Of a stretch of 64,000 nt of DNA, positions 1 through 8,763 are shown piece after piece (within the stretch, counting starts at the first letter, position 1; each line of letters begins with the position of its first letter). The notes beneath the pieces were generated by a model. The model ran no database searches. It was given only the letters and a program-made list of their open reading frames with translations, and was not told the DNA's origin. This DNA is from Bacillus pumilus (GTDB lineage: Bacteria > Bacillota > Bacilli > Bacillales > Bacillaceae): the NCBI GenBank assembly GCA_001938995.1, contig MKZN01000004.1:186001-250000 (forward strand), given 5' to 3'. The position numbers and the translations under genes are program-made.

Positions 1-1041
1 AGTCTGATGTGTATCAGGATGGATGATTTTCACTTCAACATCTGCATCGATCTTACCGGCAGATCCCATTTTCCCCTCACCCATTGCAGGAAACCATGCA
101 CTGACAACCCAAGCTTCTGTACTGCCATAACCGTGCATCATCTGGATTCCCGCCTCTTTGTACGCCTTGATTAAACGTACCGGCACCTTCGTTCCTCCAG
201 AAATTGCAAATTCCAACGATGATAGATCATATGTTCCGCGTTTCATCTCTTCTAACATGTACGTATAAGCAGATGGGAAGGCCATCATGAATGTAATCTG
301 TTCCTTTTCAATCGTTTCCAACACACGTTTTGGTGTGGGATCATTTAGAAAAACAATCGTATATCCTTCAAATATCCCTGAGATCAAATGGTTGATAGAA
401 CTCATATGATACAAAGGGTGGCACGCCAAATATCGTTTTCCTTTCAGATCAAATCCTTGATCTTCATGTCTCGTTAAAAATTGATAGAGTCGCCCATGAC
501 CTACCATACAGCCTTTTGGGTTGCCTGTTGTGCCGGACGTGAACAGGATCATCGCCAGGTCATCCTCGGATACTTCTTCTGCAAGATAACTGCCATCGTT
601 AGAAGCCAATAGATCTTCAAACAGCTGTGTGGTTTTGGCATTTGCACCAGACTCAATCATCAGACAATTTTCTAAAGATACCTTCACAGCGGCAATGATT
701 TCACGAAACTCTCGATCAAAAAACAGTACCTTCGGGGCTGCTTTTCTCAAAATGCCTTCGAGCTCAAAAGAAGTCAGCTGCCAGCTAAGGGGCACTGCGA
801 CAGCACCTGCTTTGATTGCAGCCAACATAATGGTAGAGAAATGATGATTATTTTGACAAATAAAACACACACGATCCCCTTTGCGAATTCCTTTACGATG
901 TAAATAATGAGCTAGGTGGTCAATGCGTTTTGCATATTCTTCAAATGTATAAGACACACCTCCGCCAGTTACCGCCTCAATTTGTGAAGAGCGTTCCATT
1001 CTGTCGTTTAGTAATGTCTGTAAAGTATTCAATATCTTCAT
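1..1041 (-). CDS. Acyl-CoA synthetase (AMP-binding), 3' end outside window
   Basis: Activates a carboxylic, probably fatty, acid by adenylation and transfers it to CoA. I translated it from the minus strand. It begins MKILNTLQ, has the adenylation P-loop FTSGTTGNPKG near residue 170, and the A5-type motif HGYGSTEAW near residue 305. The C-terminal lid domain runs off the window. Start choice: GGAG abuts the ATG at 1041 but lies 9 bases before an in-frame TTG at 1032, so TTG may be the true start. A MarR regulator is divergently transcribed from the shared upstream region, which suggests it controls this gene. Substrate chain length cannot be read from the sequence. Confidence 0.85.
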   Translation of the reverse strand, partial: MKILNTLQTLLNDRMERSSQIEAVTGGGVSYTFEEYAKRIDHLAHYLHRKGIRKGDRVCFICQNNHHFSTIMLAAIKAGAVAVPLSWQLTSFELEGILRKAAPKVLFFDREFREIIAAVKVSLENCLMIESGANAKTTQLFEDLLASNDGSYLAEEVSEDDLAMILFTSGTTGNPKGCMVGHGRLYQFLTRHEDQGFDLKGKRYLACHPLYHMSSINHLISGIFEGYTIVFLNDPTPKRVLETIEKEQITFMMAFPSAYTYMLEEMKRGTYDLSSLEFAISGGTKVPVRLIKAYKEAGIQMMHGYGSTEAWVVSAWFPAMGEGKMGSAGKIDADVEVKIIHPDTHQT

Positions 1042-1071
1042 CTCCAAACGTTTGATTTCACTCACCAATTT

Positions 1072-1234
1072 CCAATTTATTGGGTTGGCAAATTTTATCT
1101 CATTCACATTCTAGAATAAAAATAACCGAAAGTAAAATCATTTCATTTTGGAATTGTTCCTTTTATTAATTGGTAATACAGGTAATTTTATATCTGACTT
1201 CCAATTTGGTTTAAATGATGGTGATTATTATGAT
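1072..1234. promoter_or_regulatory. Divergent control region with MarR-type palindromes
   Basis: A perfect 12-bp palindrome, CCAATTTATTGG (1072-1083), lies just upstream of the acyl-CoA synthetase. A related CCAATTTGG (1201-1209) overlaps the likely -35 (TTGGTT, 1206-1211) of marR, whose -10 is TATGAT (1229-1234). Two copies of one motif on both sides of a divergent pair is typical of MarR autoregulation. Binding is inferred. Confidence 0.5.
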
Positions 1235-1293
1235 AAGATAGACCTAGTAATTGATCGGGAAAAGTGAATGCAATAGGAAAAGAGGTATGGAGA

Positions 1294-1731
1294 ATGCAAC
1301 ATGTCAAGCTAGAGGCAAGTTTATTAGACTATGCACTGACGAAATATTTAAAGGCGACGAAACAAATAGATCAAGAGAACATTCCGAAAAACGTCACGAA
1401 TGTCAAAGGGTTTATTTTGCGTATCATCTACCGCCATCAATCATGTACTGTAAAAAATATATTGCAAGAAGTTTCATTATCTCCCTCTGCGACAACGACC
1501 GCTCTCAATCACTTAGAAGATGAAGGGCTGATTATTCGCTCTAGAAATAACAATGATCGCCGTACTGTATGGATTACACTTTCTGAATCAGGTGTACAAA
1601 TTGCGAAACAAATGATTGATAATCGCCAATTACTCGTCAATCAACTGTTCAATCACCTTTCAGAGAACGATAAAAAAACGTTTTTTGAATTAATCGAAAA
1701 AATGATGGACGAGCACGCATTAAAGGCTTAG
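1294..1731 (+). CDS. MarR family transcriptional regulator
   Basis: Winged-helix DNA-binding regulator of about 145 residues, the usual MarR length. The wing region reads LEDEGLIIRSRNNNDRRTVWITLSE, which carries the family's DxR-type basic wing; the recognition helix SPSATTTALNHLE precedes it. ATG 1294 is preferred to the upstream GTG (1264) because AGAGG at 1281-1285 has 8-base spacing to it. It is divergent from the acyl-CoA synthetase and probably represses that gene and itself through the CCAATTT-type palindromes. The ligand may be an acyl-CoA or fatty acid, which is inference from context only. Confidence 0.85.
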   Translation: MQHVKLEASLLDYALTKYLKATKQIDQENIPKNVTNVKGFILRIIYRHQSCTVKNILQEVSLSPSATTTALNHLEDEGLIIRSRNNNDRRTVWITLSESGVQIAKQMIDNRQLLVNQLFNHLSENDKKTFFELIEKMMDEHALKA

Positions 1732-1755
1732 GATTGCTCCTAAGCCTTCTTTTTA
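1723..1755. terminator. Bidirectional terminator marR / adhB
   Basis: An 11-bp perfect stem (AAGGCTTAGGA / TCCTAAGCCTT, 1723-1733 and 1738-1748) has a T-run on the plus side. It sits between the convergent ends of marR and the alcohol dehydrogenase. Confidence 0.85.
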
Positions 1756-2886
1756 TGGTTTTAAAACGACCTTGATACAGTCATCCTGTTTGTCATTAAA
1801 TATTTGGTAGGCATGGGCTGCATCATCTAACGGCAGCTGGTGCGTGATGATGGCTTTAGGATCAATTTCACCCGTTGTCACTTTTTGATATAACGTTGAC
1901 ATGTAACTTCTCGCAGGAGCCTGTCCCATTTTCAGTGTGACATTCCTTGCGAAAAAAGCACCTAAAGGAAACATATTGTATAGTCCGCCATATACACCCG
2001 TCAGTTGCACCGTTCCGCATTTCCGAACGGCTTTTGTGGCAATTTGTATAGGTCCAATTGTTCCCCCTTGCAGCTTGAGCTTCTGTTCAATCTTTTCAAG
2101 CGGTGACTTTTTCCCGTCCATTCCCACACAATCAATGACGACATCTGCCCCGCCCTTGGTCAGCTCTTTTAACGTTTCTCCCATATCGGGTTCCTCTGTA
2201 AAATCAAATACCTCTACGCCACTCATTCGTTTGGCATGACGCAGACGGTAATCGATGTAATCGACTGCTATCACACGTTCAGCCCCTTTTTGCCATGCAA
2301 ATTGCTGTGCCATTAAACCAACAGGTCCACAGCCTAACACGATGACAGTGTCACCCTTTTTTACACCAGCGTGCTCCACGCTCCAATAAGCCGTTGGCAA
2401 CACATCCGATAAGAACAACAATTGTTCATCCTCTAACTCACAATCTTCGGGTATCTTAAAAGGGGTATAGTTTCCAAAGGGCACACGTAAGTATTCGGCT
2501 TGCCCCCCTGGATAATTCCCGTATTTCTCACTATATCCAAAAAGTCCTCCTGAATCATAATGGGGGTTCGAGTGATCACATTGACTTTCTAAACGATGGT
2601 GACAATACGGACATTGACCACATGCGACGGTGAAGGGAATGACGACACGATCACCCTTTTTCAGAGCCGTCACATCAGGCCCTGCTTCCTCTACAATGCC
2701 CATCGGTTCATGTCCAATCACATACCCAATGGGTAGCGGGAAATTACCCTGATACAAATGTAAATCTGACCCACAAATCGCTGTCGACGTAATCCGGACA
2801 ATGACATCTTCACGATCTTGAATAGATGGTGCATCCACTTTTTTTACCGCAATTCGGTTTTTCCCTTGATAGGTGACAGCTCTCAA
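1753..2886 (-). CDS. adhB: Zinc-dependent alcohol dehydrogenase, AdhB-like
   Basis: Medium-chain zinc dehydrogenase of 377 residues that oxidises alcohols or aldehydes with NAD(P). Catalytic zinc ligands C38 and H59-E60 (motif GHEPMG) are present. The four structural-zinc cysteines are at 89, 92, 95 and 103, and a Rossmann motif GCGPVG lies near 186. The segment around residues 255-290 is longer than in simple ADHs, as in glutathione-independent formaldehyde-dehydrogenase-like members. Length and sequence recall B. subtilis AdhB (378 aa), whose substrate I do not know. The gene stands alone, separated by hairpins from its neighbours. Confidence 0.85.
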   Translation of the reverse strand: MRAVTYQGKNRIAVKKVDAPSIQDREDVIVRITSTAICGSDLHLYQGNFPLPIGYVIGHEPMGIVEEAGPDVTALKKGDRVVIPFTVACGQCPYCHHRLESQCDHSNPHYDSGGLFGYSEKYGNYPGGQAEYLRVPFGNYTPFKIPEDCELEDEQLLFLSDVLPTAYWSVEHAGVKKGDTVIVLGCGPVGLMAQQFAWQKGAERVIAVDYIDYRLRHAKRMSGVEVFDFTEEPDMGETLKELTKGGADVVIDCVGMDGKKSPLEKIEQKLKLQGGTIGPIQIATKAVRKCGTVQLTGVYGGLYNMFPLGAFFARNVTLKMGQAPARSYMSTLYQKVTTGEIDPKAIITHQLPLDDAAHAYQIFNDKQDDCIKVVLKP

Positions 2887-2966
2887 TCCATTTCCTCCTT
2901 AAACTTAAGTTCTCTTTACATAGCTTCACCTTGTATGGATGGTTCATGCATAAAATACGGCAAAAC

Positions 2967-3000
2967 GAAAGCCCATCGATTGAGTCGACAGGCTTTCTAG
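2967..3000 (-). terminator. Weak terminator after the bicupin gene
   Basis: On the minus strand GAAAGCC and GGCTTTC pair around a 17-base loop, followed only by GTTTTG. It lies about 40 bases after the bicupin stop codon. The T-run is poor. Confidence 0.4.
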
Positions 3001-3038
3001 GGTTTTTCCTATATGAATGTATCAGTACCATTAATTCG

Positions 3039-4061
3039 TCAATCTTTCTCTACAAAATACAAATCATATTGTTCAGATGTCTCATGATCTAACAGCATGT
3101 TCCCTTCTTGGATAAAATATGGACACATACTTGGGCTTTGTGATTCTTCAAACTGCTCATACACATGATCAATATCTCCTGGTAGCAACAAGACCAAACA
3201 TTTATTCGAGTGAGACGCAAATTCATATGCATGGATTGTGTTCGGCGCGATAAAGACGAAGTCACCCGGCATCAGGCTCATGTCCTCTCCGTTTAAATGA
3301 AGATTCATTTGACCTTCCACACAATAGATCGCTTTCGTGTGCAACTGATGATAATGCAGAGGGAAGCATTTACCATTTGGGCCTTCAATGACAAAATGGC
3401 TAAATCCTCCTCCAGTGGTCTCCTTTGTTGCAATAAGCTCATGGATTTGCCCCTCAATGATATATTGTTTTCCTTCACCAGCCTCTAATACATAGGGCCG
3501 CACTGCGGAAGGTAACTCGCTATGAAATAATAATGAGGGTTTGGTGGTGTTAGAAAGCTCTCTTATGCCGTGCATCAGCATGATATCGCATTCCTTTTCA
3601 GCCTGTTGAAAACACTCTCTATCAAATGCCTCATTGATAAACGTCCATTCCTCCAGTTGCACTTGTTTTCCAACTTGTTGATAAACATCTATCATTTGTC
3701 CACCAATTGTATATGAAAGAAACCTTGTTTTGTGACTATGCATTCTGTAACCATGAATGGTTTTCGGCGGGATGTGAATATAGTCACAGGCGGTCACCAT
3801 ATATTTCTTACCATCCAATATCACTTCAAGCTTACCTTCTAGAACATAAATGGTTTCAAATAATGCCTCATGGCAATGCAGTGGGAAATAAGCACCTTTT
3901 CCACCTGTGATTAACACAAGTTCAAACAAATCACTTGTTTGACTTGTGTCTGCCAGCACATGAACAAGCTGATTTCCAAGCCCATACAGCCTGCCCGAAC
4001 GAGAATCTGTATAAAAAGAAGTCCCTTTGGATGGCTTGAACGATGGCAATTGCTCCGACAT
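3039..4061 (-). CDS. yxaG: Quercetin 2,3-dioxygenase-like bicupin
   Basis: Two-cupin metalloenzyme (340 residues; B. subtilis QdoI/YxaG is 337) predicted to open the flavonol ring with release of CO. The N-terminal cupin has H62-x-H64-x4-E69 and H103. The C-terminal cupin has H236-x-H238 and H277, but the position expected to be the metal-ligand Glu is Lys243 (sequence HTKAIY). One metal site may therefore be lost or altered. The gene follows a QdoR/LmrA-like repressor gene and carries a near-consensus LmrA/QdoR box 39 bases before its ATG, which supports a flavonoid role. Confidence 0.8.
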   Translation of the reverse strand: MSEQLPSFKPSKGTSFYTDSRSGRLYGLGNQLVHVLADTSQTSDLFELVLITGGKGAYFPLHCHEALFETIYVLEGKLEVILDGKKYMVTACDYIHIPPKTIHGYRMHSHKTRFLSYTIGGQMIDVYQQVGKQVQLEEWTFINEAFDRECFQQAEKECDIMLMHGIRELSNTTKPSLLFHSELPSAVRPYVLEAGEGKQYIIEGQIHELIATKETTGGGFSHFVIEGPNGKCFPLHYHQLHTKAIYCVEGQMNLHLNGEDMSLMPGDFVFIAPNTIHAYEFASHSNKCLVLLLPGDIDHVYEQFEESQSPSMCPYFIQEGNMLLDHETSEQYDLYFVEKD

Positions 4062-4099
4062 TCCATCAACTCCTCATGACTATTTGACTAACTCCATTA

Positions 4100-4119
4100 T
4101 ATAGACCAATTGATATAAT
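4100..4119 (-). promoter_or_regulatory. LmrA/QdoR box upstream of the bicupin gene
   Basis: Read on the minus strand, this 20-mer matches the LmrA/QdoR consensus as I recall it (AWTATAtagaNYGgTCTATA) at essentially all conserved positions; only lower-case spacer positions differ. It lies between the repressor stop and the bicupin start, so the bicupin has its own flavonoid-inducible control. Confidence 0.75.
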
Positions 4120-4142
4120 AGATAGACACGATGCGAGGGATT

Positions 4143-4706
4143 TTACTCTTCTCGCATAAATAAGTGTCTCAGGTTACCTTTTACGTATTCTAAAGGTTTC
4201 GTCTGCTTCAGGGCAGTGGTCATGGATAAACCACCGATGACCATCGAGTGAATGAGTGAAGCCAGCTCATCCGCTTTCGTTTCTTCATAGCCGTTTTTCA
4301 TGAGCTTTTCTTTCACAAGCTCTTGCCAGCGAATCATTTCTTGTTTACATGTATCGTGAAGCTGTGTATGTTCAGGCTTGGACTCAGCTGCTAACAATAC
4401 AATCGGAATTCCTCTTTCACTTTCCTGCTCCTTAAATCCACGAATGAGATACGACATAAAACGATCGACCGCAAGATGTGGATCATCTGAATTGGCAAAG
4501 CTCTCTTCAATTCGGTTGATGACCTTTTGACTAATATATTCAACAGCTGCTATGGCTAGCTCTTCTTTTCCATTTGGGAAGTAATAATAAAGAGAACCTT
4601 TAGGCGTGCCGCTCTCTCTAATGATTTGATTTAACCCGGTCGCATGATAACCCTGTTTACGCAAAAGAAGGGCTGTCGTTTGAATAATTTTTTCTTTCGT
4701 ACTCAC
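4143..4706 (-). CDS. qdoR: TetR/AcrR repressor, QdoR/LmrA-like
   Basis: TetR-family repressor of 187 residues (B. subtilis LmrA and YxaF/QdoR are about 190). The N-terminal HTH region GYHATGLNQIIRESGTPKGSLYYYFPNGKEELA is strongly like the LmrA/QdoR pair. It uses a GTG start at 4706 with AAAGGA about 9 bases upstream; the ATG one base earlier runs straight into TGA. The gene lies between an amidase and the bicupin, all on one strand, with a QdoR-type box just behind it. The inducer is probably a flavonoid such as quercetin (family knowledge). Confidence 0.82.
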   Translation of the reverse strand: MSTKEKIIQTTALLLRKQGYHATGLNQIIRESGTPKGSLYYYFPNGKEELAIAAVEYISQKVINRIEESFANSDDPHLAVDRFMSYLIRGFKEQESERGIPIVLLAAESKPEHTQLHDTCKQEMIRWQELVKEKLMKNGYEETKADELASLIHSMVIGGLSMTTALKQTKPLEYVKGNLRHLFMREE

Positions 4707-4739
4707 ATATTACATCCTTTCCCTCCATTAGCTTTTTGT

Positions 4740-6221
4740 TTATTTCAACAACGGTTTTATCCCTTTCCATATTGACGTTGATTCCATTTCCGATGCTAGT
4801 CGCAGTAGCCAATCTTCTTTTCCTTTAGGTGCTGTCACTTGTACCCCTAAAGGCATGCCTTCTTGTGTGAGGTGAACAGGTACACTCATCGAAGGTTGAC
4901 CTGTTAAGTTGGCAAGCTGTGTAAACGGTGTGTAGGTGAGACTTTTTAGAAACATCTCATAAATGAGGTCCTGCTGCGCTTGCATCGAAAGGGACGAAAC
5001 ACGTAAAAGTGTAGCTATCTCCTTTTCTGTATGCATCAGTTCACCAATTTTCGGCGCTGAATGAGCAGTGGCAGGTGTCACATAGAGATCATATGTTTGA
5101 TGAAAGGCTGCCATTTGTGCAGCTGCCATGTCCCATGCATCAAGACTCTCTGTATAAGCTGCAGCAGTGACATTCTTCCCTGCTTCTGCCAGTACCCATG
5201 CAACGATGTCTGTTTCCTCCGGCTTTACAGATCGCCCAAATGAACGTGCCAAGGAAGTAAATAACGCTGACATCTCCCCGCTGTTCATCACATAATATTG
5301 CTGCATCAAATGAACACCATCAATCGCCGGCTTCGCTTCCTCTACTTCGTGCCCCTGTTCACTCAACCATTTCACAGTTTGCAAAGTAGCCTGTTTTGCT
5401 TCCTCGCTGACCTTTGTGCCAACCGGAGATTCTATGCTGTAAGCGATCTTCATACGAGATGTCCGTTTCACAAGATCCTCTTGATAGCTGCCATCATATA
5501 ACGGAGTTTGGAAAGCGGCTTCCGGCTGAATCACCTGAAGCAGATCAAGAAGTGCCGCGCTGTCTCTCACTGTTTTCGTCAAAGTGAAATCAATGGAAGC
5601 GCCTTGCCACTGCCTTCCCGCACCAGGGCCTACAGGTGTCCTGCCCCTTGTTGGCTTTAACCCAAACAAACCTGTAAATGATGCTGGGATACGAATAGAC
5701 CCACCGCCATCACTCGCACCACCAGCAGGTACAATGCCGCTTGCAACCGCTGCTGCTGTACCACCACTTGAACCGCCTGGAGAATGTTCTTTATTCCAAG
5801 GATTTCTCGTTGGCCCATGTAAGACTGGTTCCGTGACATTTCTCAAACCAAATTCTGGTGTGTTGGTATGACCGATCATGAGTAGGCCAGCCTGCTTCAA
5901 GCGGCGGACAAAGTAGGAATCCGTTTTTGCCTGCACATCCTTTAACAGCATAGCGCCTGCAGTCAGCGGTTCATTTTGTAACCCTTGTGATATATCTTTC
6001 AACACGAACGGCACACCCGCAAACATCTGATCTGGATCTAATTGCTTCATCTCTTCCATCACTTGATCTTGTCTTGTCCGAATCACTGCATTCAGTGCTG
6101 GATTCACTTCTTCCAATCTAGAAAATGCAGCCTGCACCAGCTCTTGAGGTGTGACCTGTTTGTTTCGTACAAGTGTTGCCAAGCCTGTCGCATCATATGT
6201 CATATACTCTTTTACATTCAT
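4740..6221 (-). CDS. Amidase-signature hydrolase
   Basis: Amidase-signature enzyme of about 493 residues that hydrolyses an amide bond. The Ser-cisSer-Lys triad is visible: Lys77 in PFVLKDIS, Ser153 in GGSSGG, and nucleophile Ser177 in SDGGGSIRIP (numbered from the ATG at 6227). The second ATG (6221) is the better start: AGAAGG is 8 bases before it but abuts the first ATG. Family members include 6-aminohexanoate cyclic dimer hydrolases and peptide amidases, so the substrate is not assignable. It lies 33 bases upstream of the QdoR-like repressor in the same direction and may be part of that regulon. Confidence 0.85.
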   Translation of the reverse strand: MNVKEYMTYDATGLATLVRNKQVTPQELVQAAFSRLEEVNPALNAVIRTRQDQVMEEMKQLDPDQMFAGVPFVLKDISQGLQNEPLTAGAMLLKDVQAKTDSYFVRRLKQAGLLMIGHTNTPEFGLRNVTEPVLHGPTRNPWNKEHSPGGSSGGTAAAVASGIVPAGGASDGGGSIRIPASFTGLFGLKPTRGRTPVGPGAGRQWQGASIDFTLTKTVRDSAALLDLLQVIQPEAAFQTPLYDGSYQEDLVKRTSRMKIAYSIESPVGTKVSEEAKQATLQTVKWLSEQGHEVEEAKPAIDGVHLMQQYYVMNSGEMSALFTSLARSFGRSVKPEETDIVAWVLAEAGKNVTAAAYTESLDAWDMAAAQMAAFHQTYDLYVTPATAHSAPKIGELMHTEKEIATLLRVSSLSMQAQQDLIYEMFLKSLTYTPFTQLANLTGQPSMSVPVHLTQEGMPLGVQVTAPKGKEDWLLRLASEMESTSIWKGIKPLLK

Positions 6222-6301
6222 TGTCATATCCTTCTTTCTCTTATATATGGTCTCTCTATTGTCTACTAGATTTCTATGAATTTCAATTTAAGGATTTTCG
6301 C

Positions 6302-6359
6302 AACCCTTAATCAAGGGTTTATAAATCTTCTACTATCTGTCTAGATTCTCCGATATAAT
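6302..6359 (+). promoter_or_regulatory. epr promoter region with a palindrome
   Basis: A perfect 7-bp-arm palindrome, AACCCTT-AATC-AAGGGTT (6302-6319), precedes TCCGATATAAT, in which TATAAT is 6354-6359. TCCGATAT is one base from the sigma-D -10 (GCCGATAT), and epr of B. subtilis is sigma-D dependent. No TAAA is found 15 bases upstream, so the sigma factor is uncertain. Confidence 0.45.
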
Positions 6360-6387
6360 AGAGAAAAAAAGACGGAGGTCATCTCGT

Positions 6388-8013
6388 ATGCAAGGAGCCC
6401 TTTCCTTAAAAAAGAAAGTATTATTGGTCATTGTGTTTCTTCTCATTCTATCAACTGCTGTGCCTTTTCATTCTCCGGCAGCTGCATCATCGAAAGAAAC
6501 GGATGTCATCATTGTCTACAAAAACCAAAAAGGAAAACAAACAGCTCTCCATGAAAGTGAAAAAGTGAACGCTCAGTACATACACCTTCCTGCTGTAGCC
6601 ATTACAGCAGATGAACAAGCTGTCACCTCACTGAAAAAGGACCCAAACATCGCCTATGTCACCAAAAATTCGAAAGTCAAATTGGCCTCTTCTTCAGGAG
6701 AAAAGCCAACTTCTACTTTTCAAGATGAAATGGTTCAAAAATCTTACAATCTACAAAAATTCAACGTCAAACAAGCATTGAAAGAGGGAGTCACAGGGAA
6801 AAATGTGAAAGTAGCGGTTTTAGATACTGGAATTTTCCCACATGAAGATTTGAAAGTAGCTGGTGGTAAATCTTTTGTGAAGTACACCTCCTCCTATAAA
6901 GATGATGAAGGACATGGAACGCATGTCGCGGGTACAATCGGTGCATTGAATAATGATTATGGTACTGTCGGTGTCGCTTCTGGTGTGAAGCTGTATGCTG
7001 TGAAAGTATTAAATAAAAAGGGAGAAGGTGACTTATCTAGCATACTTCGAGGGATTGATTGGGCCATCACCAATAAAATGGACATCATTAACCTGAGTTT
7101 AGGCTTTACAGATAACATTCCGATCCTTCGTTCAGCTGTAGATACAGCATACAAAAAGGGACTGCTCGTGGTCGCTGCAAGCGGAAATGACAAGAAGAAA
7201 AGCATTAGTTATCCTGCCGCTTACAATAGTGTCATTGCTGTCTCAGCTACCACTAAAAAAGACACACTCGCATCCCTCTCCAATACAGGGAAAGGCATCG
7301 AATTTTCTGCCCCTGGTGAGAAAATCATCAGCACCTATTTAAAAAATGAATATTGGTATGGAACTGGCACATCACAAGCCGCACCGCATGTCACAGGCAT
7401 GCTTGCTCTATTAAAACAGCTTCATCCGAAGAAAACGAATGTACAGCTTCGCACCTTACTGCGCAGCTATACGGTGGATCTTGGCGCAAAAGGAAAGGAC
7501 ACACAATTCGGCTATGGCCGTATGCAATATATCCCGCAAGCTACCTTTTTAAAGGCAGCAACCAGCGCTGTGAAAAAGGCAGAAACATCGAAGAAACAAG
7601 CAGATGTTGATCAAGCCAAAACAAAAATTGGCCGTCTGACCGCAAATAAACAAAAAACAGCACTCAACGAGCGGATAAAAAAAGTGCAAGCAAGTATCGA
7701 TATCCGCTCAGCACGTGCAAAGGTCAAAACAGCCGAAAAAAAGAAAACGCAGAGCACGGTAAAAAGCGCTCAAACAGCCATCCATAAGCTCAGTAAAAGC
7801 AAAGAAAAAACAAGCCTACAAAAACGGCTCGACAAAGTCAAAAAGCAAGTGACCTATCAAAAGAAAGTGACAGACGCCAAACAAAAAGTGAAAAAGGCCG
7901 AAGCCAAACGAACAAAGAAAACGAAAGCAACGGCTCAAAGTGCCGTCAAACAACTAAAAGCATCGAAAACGAAAACCAATTTACAAAAACGATTAAACCG
8001 AATTAAAGTTTGA
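6388..8013 (+). CDS. epr: Extracellular subtilisin-family protease Epr
   Basis: Secreted serine protease of 541 residues. Order: signal peptide (1-33), I9 propeptide (about 38-98), and an S8 domain with catalytic D146 (VLDTG), H176 (GHGTHVAG) and S329 (GTSQAAPHV) and oxyanion N267. A Lys/Ala-rich tail from about 390 is built of repeated segments of the type SAQTAIHKLSKSKEKTSLQKRL. This matches B. subtilis Epr (645 aa, recalled), whose C-terminal repeats are dispensable for catalysis. The tail here has fewer repeats. The strongly basic tail probably binds the cell wall (inference). A terminator follows the stop. Confidence 0.9.
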   Translation: MQGALSLKKKVLLVIVFLLILSTAVPFHSPAAASSKETDVIIVYKNQKGKQTALHESEKVNAQYIHLPAVAITADEQAVTSLKKDPNIAYVTKNSKVKLASSSGEKPTSTFQDEMVQKSYNLQKFNVKQALKEGVTGKNVKVAVLDTGIFPHEDLKVAGGKSFVKYTSSYKDDEGHGTHVAGTIGALNNDYGTVGVASGVKLYAVKVLNKKGEGDLSSILRGIDWAITNKMDIINLSLGFTDNIPILRSAVDTAYKKGLLVVAASGNDKKKSISYPAAYNSVIAVSATTKKDTLASLSNTGKGIEFSAPGEKIISTYLKNEYWYGTGTSQAAPHVTGMLALLKQLHPKKTNVQLRTLLRSYTVDLGAKGKDTQFGYGRMQYIPQATFLKAATSAVKKAETSKKQADVDQAKTKIGRLTANKQKTALNERIKKVQASIDIRSARAKVKTAEKKKTQSTVKSAQTAIHKLSKSKEKTSLQKRLDKVKKQVTYQKKVTDAKQKVKKAEAKRTKKTKATAQSAVKQLKASKTKTNLQKRLNRIKV

Positions 8014-8025
8014 CCCTTCGCAACC

Positions 8026-8062
8026 TAAAAATCGAATCCTCTATGCGAGGAATCGATTTTTT
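8026..8062 (+). terminator. epr terminator
   Basis: AATCGA-TCCTC pairs with GAGGAATCGATT around a short loop and is followed by TTTTTT. It can also serve the convergent DUF402 gene. Confidence 0.85.
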
Positions 8063-8063
8063 C

Positions 8064-8603
8064 TCAACTAGTTAAGACCAACTCAAACAAAGTGTGATGG
8101 TATCTATCCTCTGCATCTGACTTCACTTGGTTAAGTATATTCTCTAAAGAATGTATGACATCATCCAGCGCTTTGTGTACTGCCCCATTTTCAAAAGCTA
8201 TTAAATCCTCTGGCAGTTCATCTTCATCTAAAATAAAGAAGTCACCATTTGGAAGTACCAAAAGATCAATGATGACATCTTCAAAGATAACCATTTGATC
8301 CCTAAACCAAGTATTCCTTACAATATTAAAATAGGAACCTAGATAGTTCCCTTGAACATCTCTCCAAAAATATAGATTGTAGGGTCGATCCGTCCAATAA
8401 TATGCGATCGTATAGCTCCCTTTTGGGATCGTTAACGTGCCATGACCAGCTGTCATTGTAAATGTGTCTTCAATCTTATGAAATAGCACAAGTTGCTGTT
8501 CTTGTAAGGCTAACAACTGACAAGTATGTTCCACTATTCTCCCGTCATATCTGATTTTTCTCTCGATCACTTCTTCCCAAGGATATGCCTTTAGCTTAAA
8601 CAA
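8064..8603 (-). CDS. DUF402 domain protein
   Basis: About 179 residues. The central block (GSYTIAYYWTDRPYNLYFWRD through DLLVLPNGDFFILDEDEL) is typical of DUF402. Characterised relatives are nucleoside di/triphosphatases or RNase-associated proteins, and no catalytic assignment is made here. The start is probably TTG at 8603: AGAAGGAG ends 10 bases before it, whereas the upstream GTG (8642) lacks a ribosome-binding site. The conserved family Asp/Glu cluster (DVIIDLLVLPNGD) is intact. It stands alone between hairpins. Confidence 0.75.
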   Translation of the reverse strand: MFKLKAYPWEEVIERKIRYDGRIVEHTCQLLALQEQQLVLFHKIEDTFTMTAGHGTLTIPKGSYTIAYYWTDRPYNLYFWRDVQGNYLGSYFNIVRNTWFRDQMVIFEDVIIDLLVLPNGDFFILDEDELPEDLIAFENGAVHKALDDVIHSLENILNQVKSDAEDRYHHTLFELVLTS

Positions 8604-8703
8604 GACGTCACAACTCCTTCTATCGTTTTTTTCAGTATACACCGATTTTCTGTAAAGAAATAAAGGGGCTGTTCACTGCTTGCATTGCAATGTTGGATGC
8701 AAC

Positions 8704-8754
8704 CTAAAAAAAGGAAGATCCGTCCACGAGTGGATGTGCTCTTCCTTTTTGAGG
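8704..8754 (-). terminator. Terminator after the GNAT gene
   Basis: AAAAAGGAAGA pairs with TCTTCCTTTTT, with a second inner stem (CCACGAGTGG). It is oriented to end the GNAT transcript and T-rich on both sides. Confidence 0.8.
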
Positions 8755-8763
8755 TGTGCTTGG

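Noticed and set aside
1937-2239. Open frame antisense to the alcohol dehydrogenase
   Set aside because: Shadow frame of a well-conserved gene on the other strand.
6231-6275. Second LmrA/QdoR box upstream of the amidase
   Set aside because: GGTCTCTCTATTGTCTAC resembles the half-sites but spacing is off by one or more bases, so the match is not convincing.
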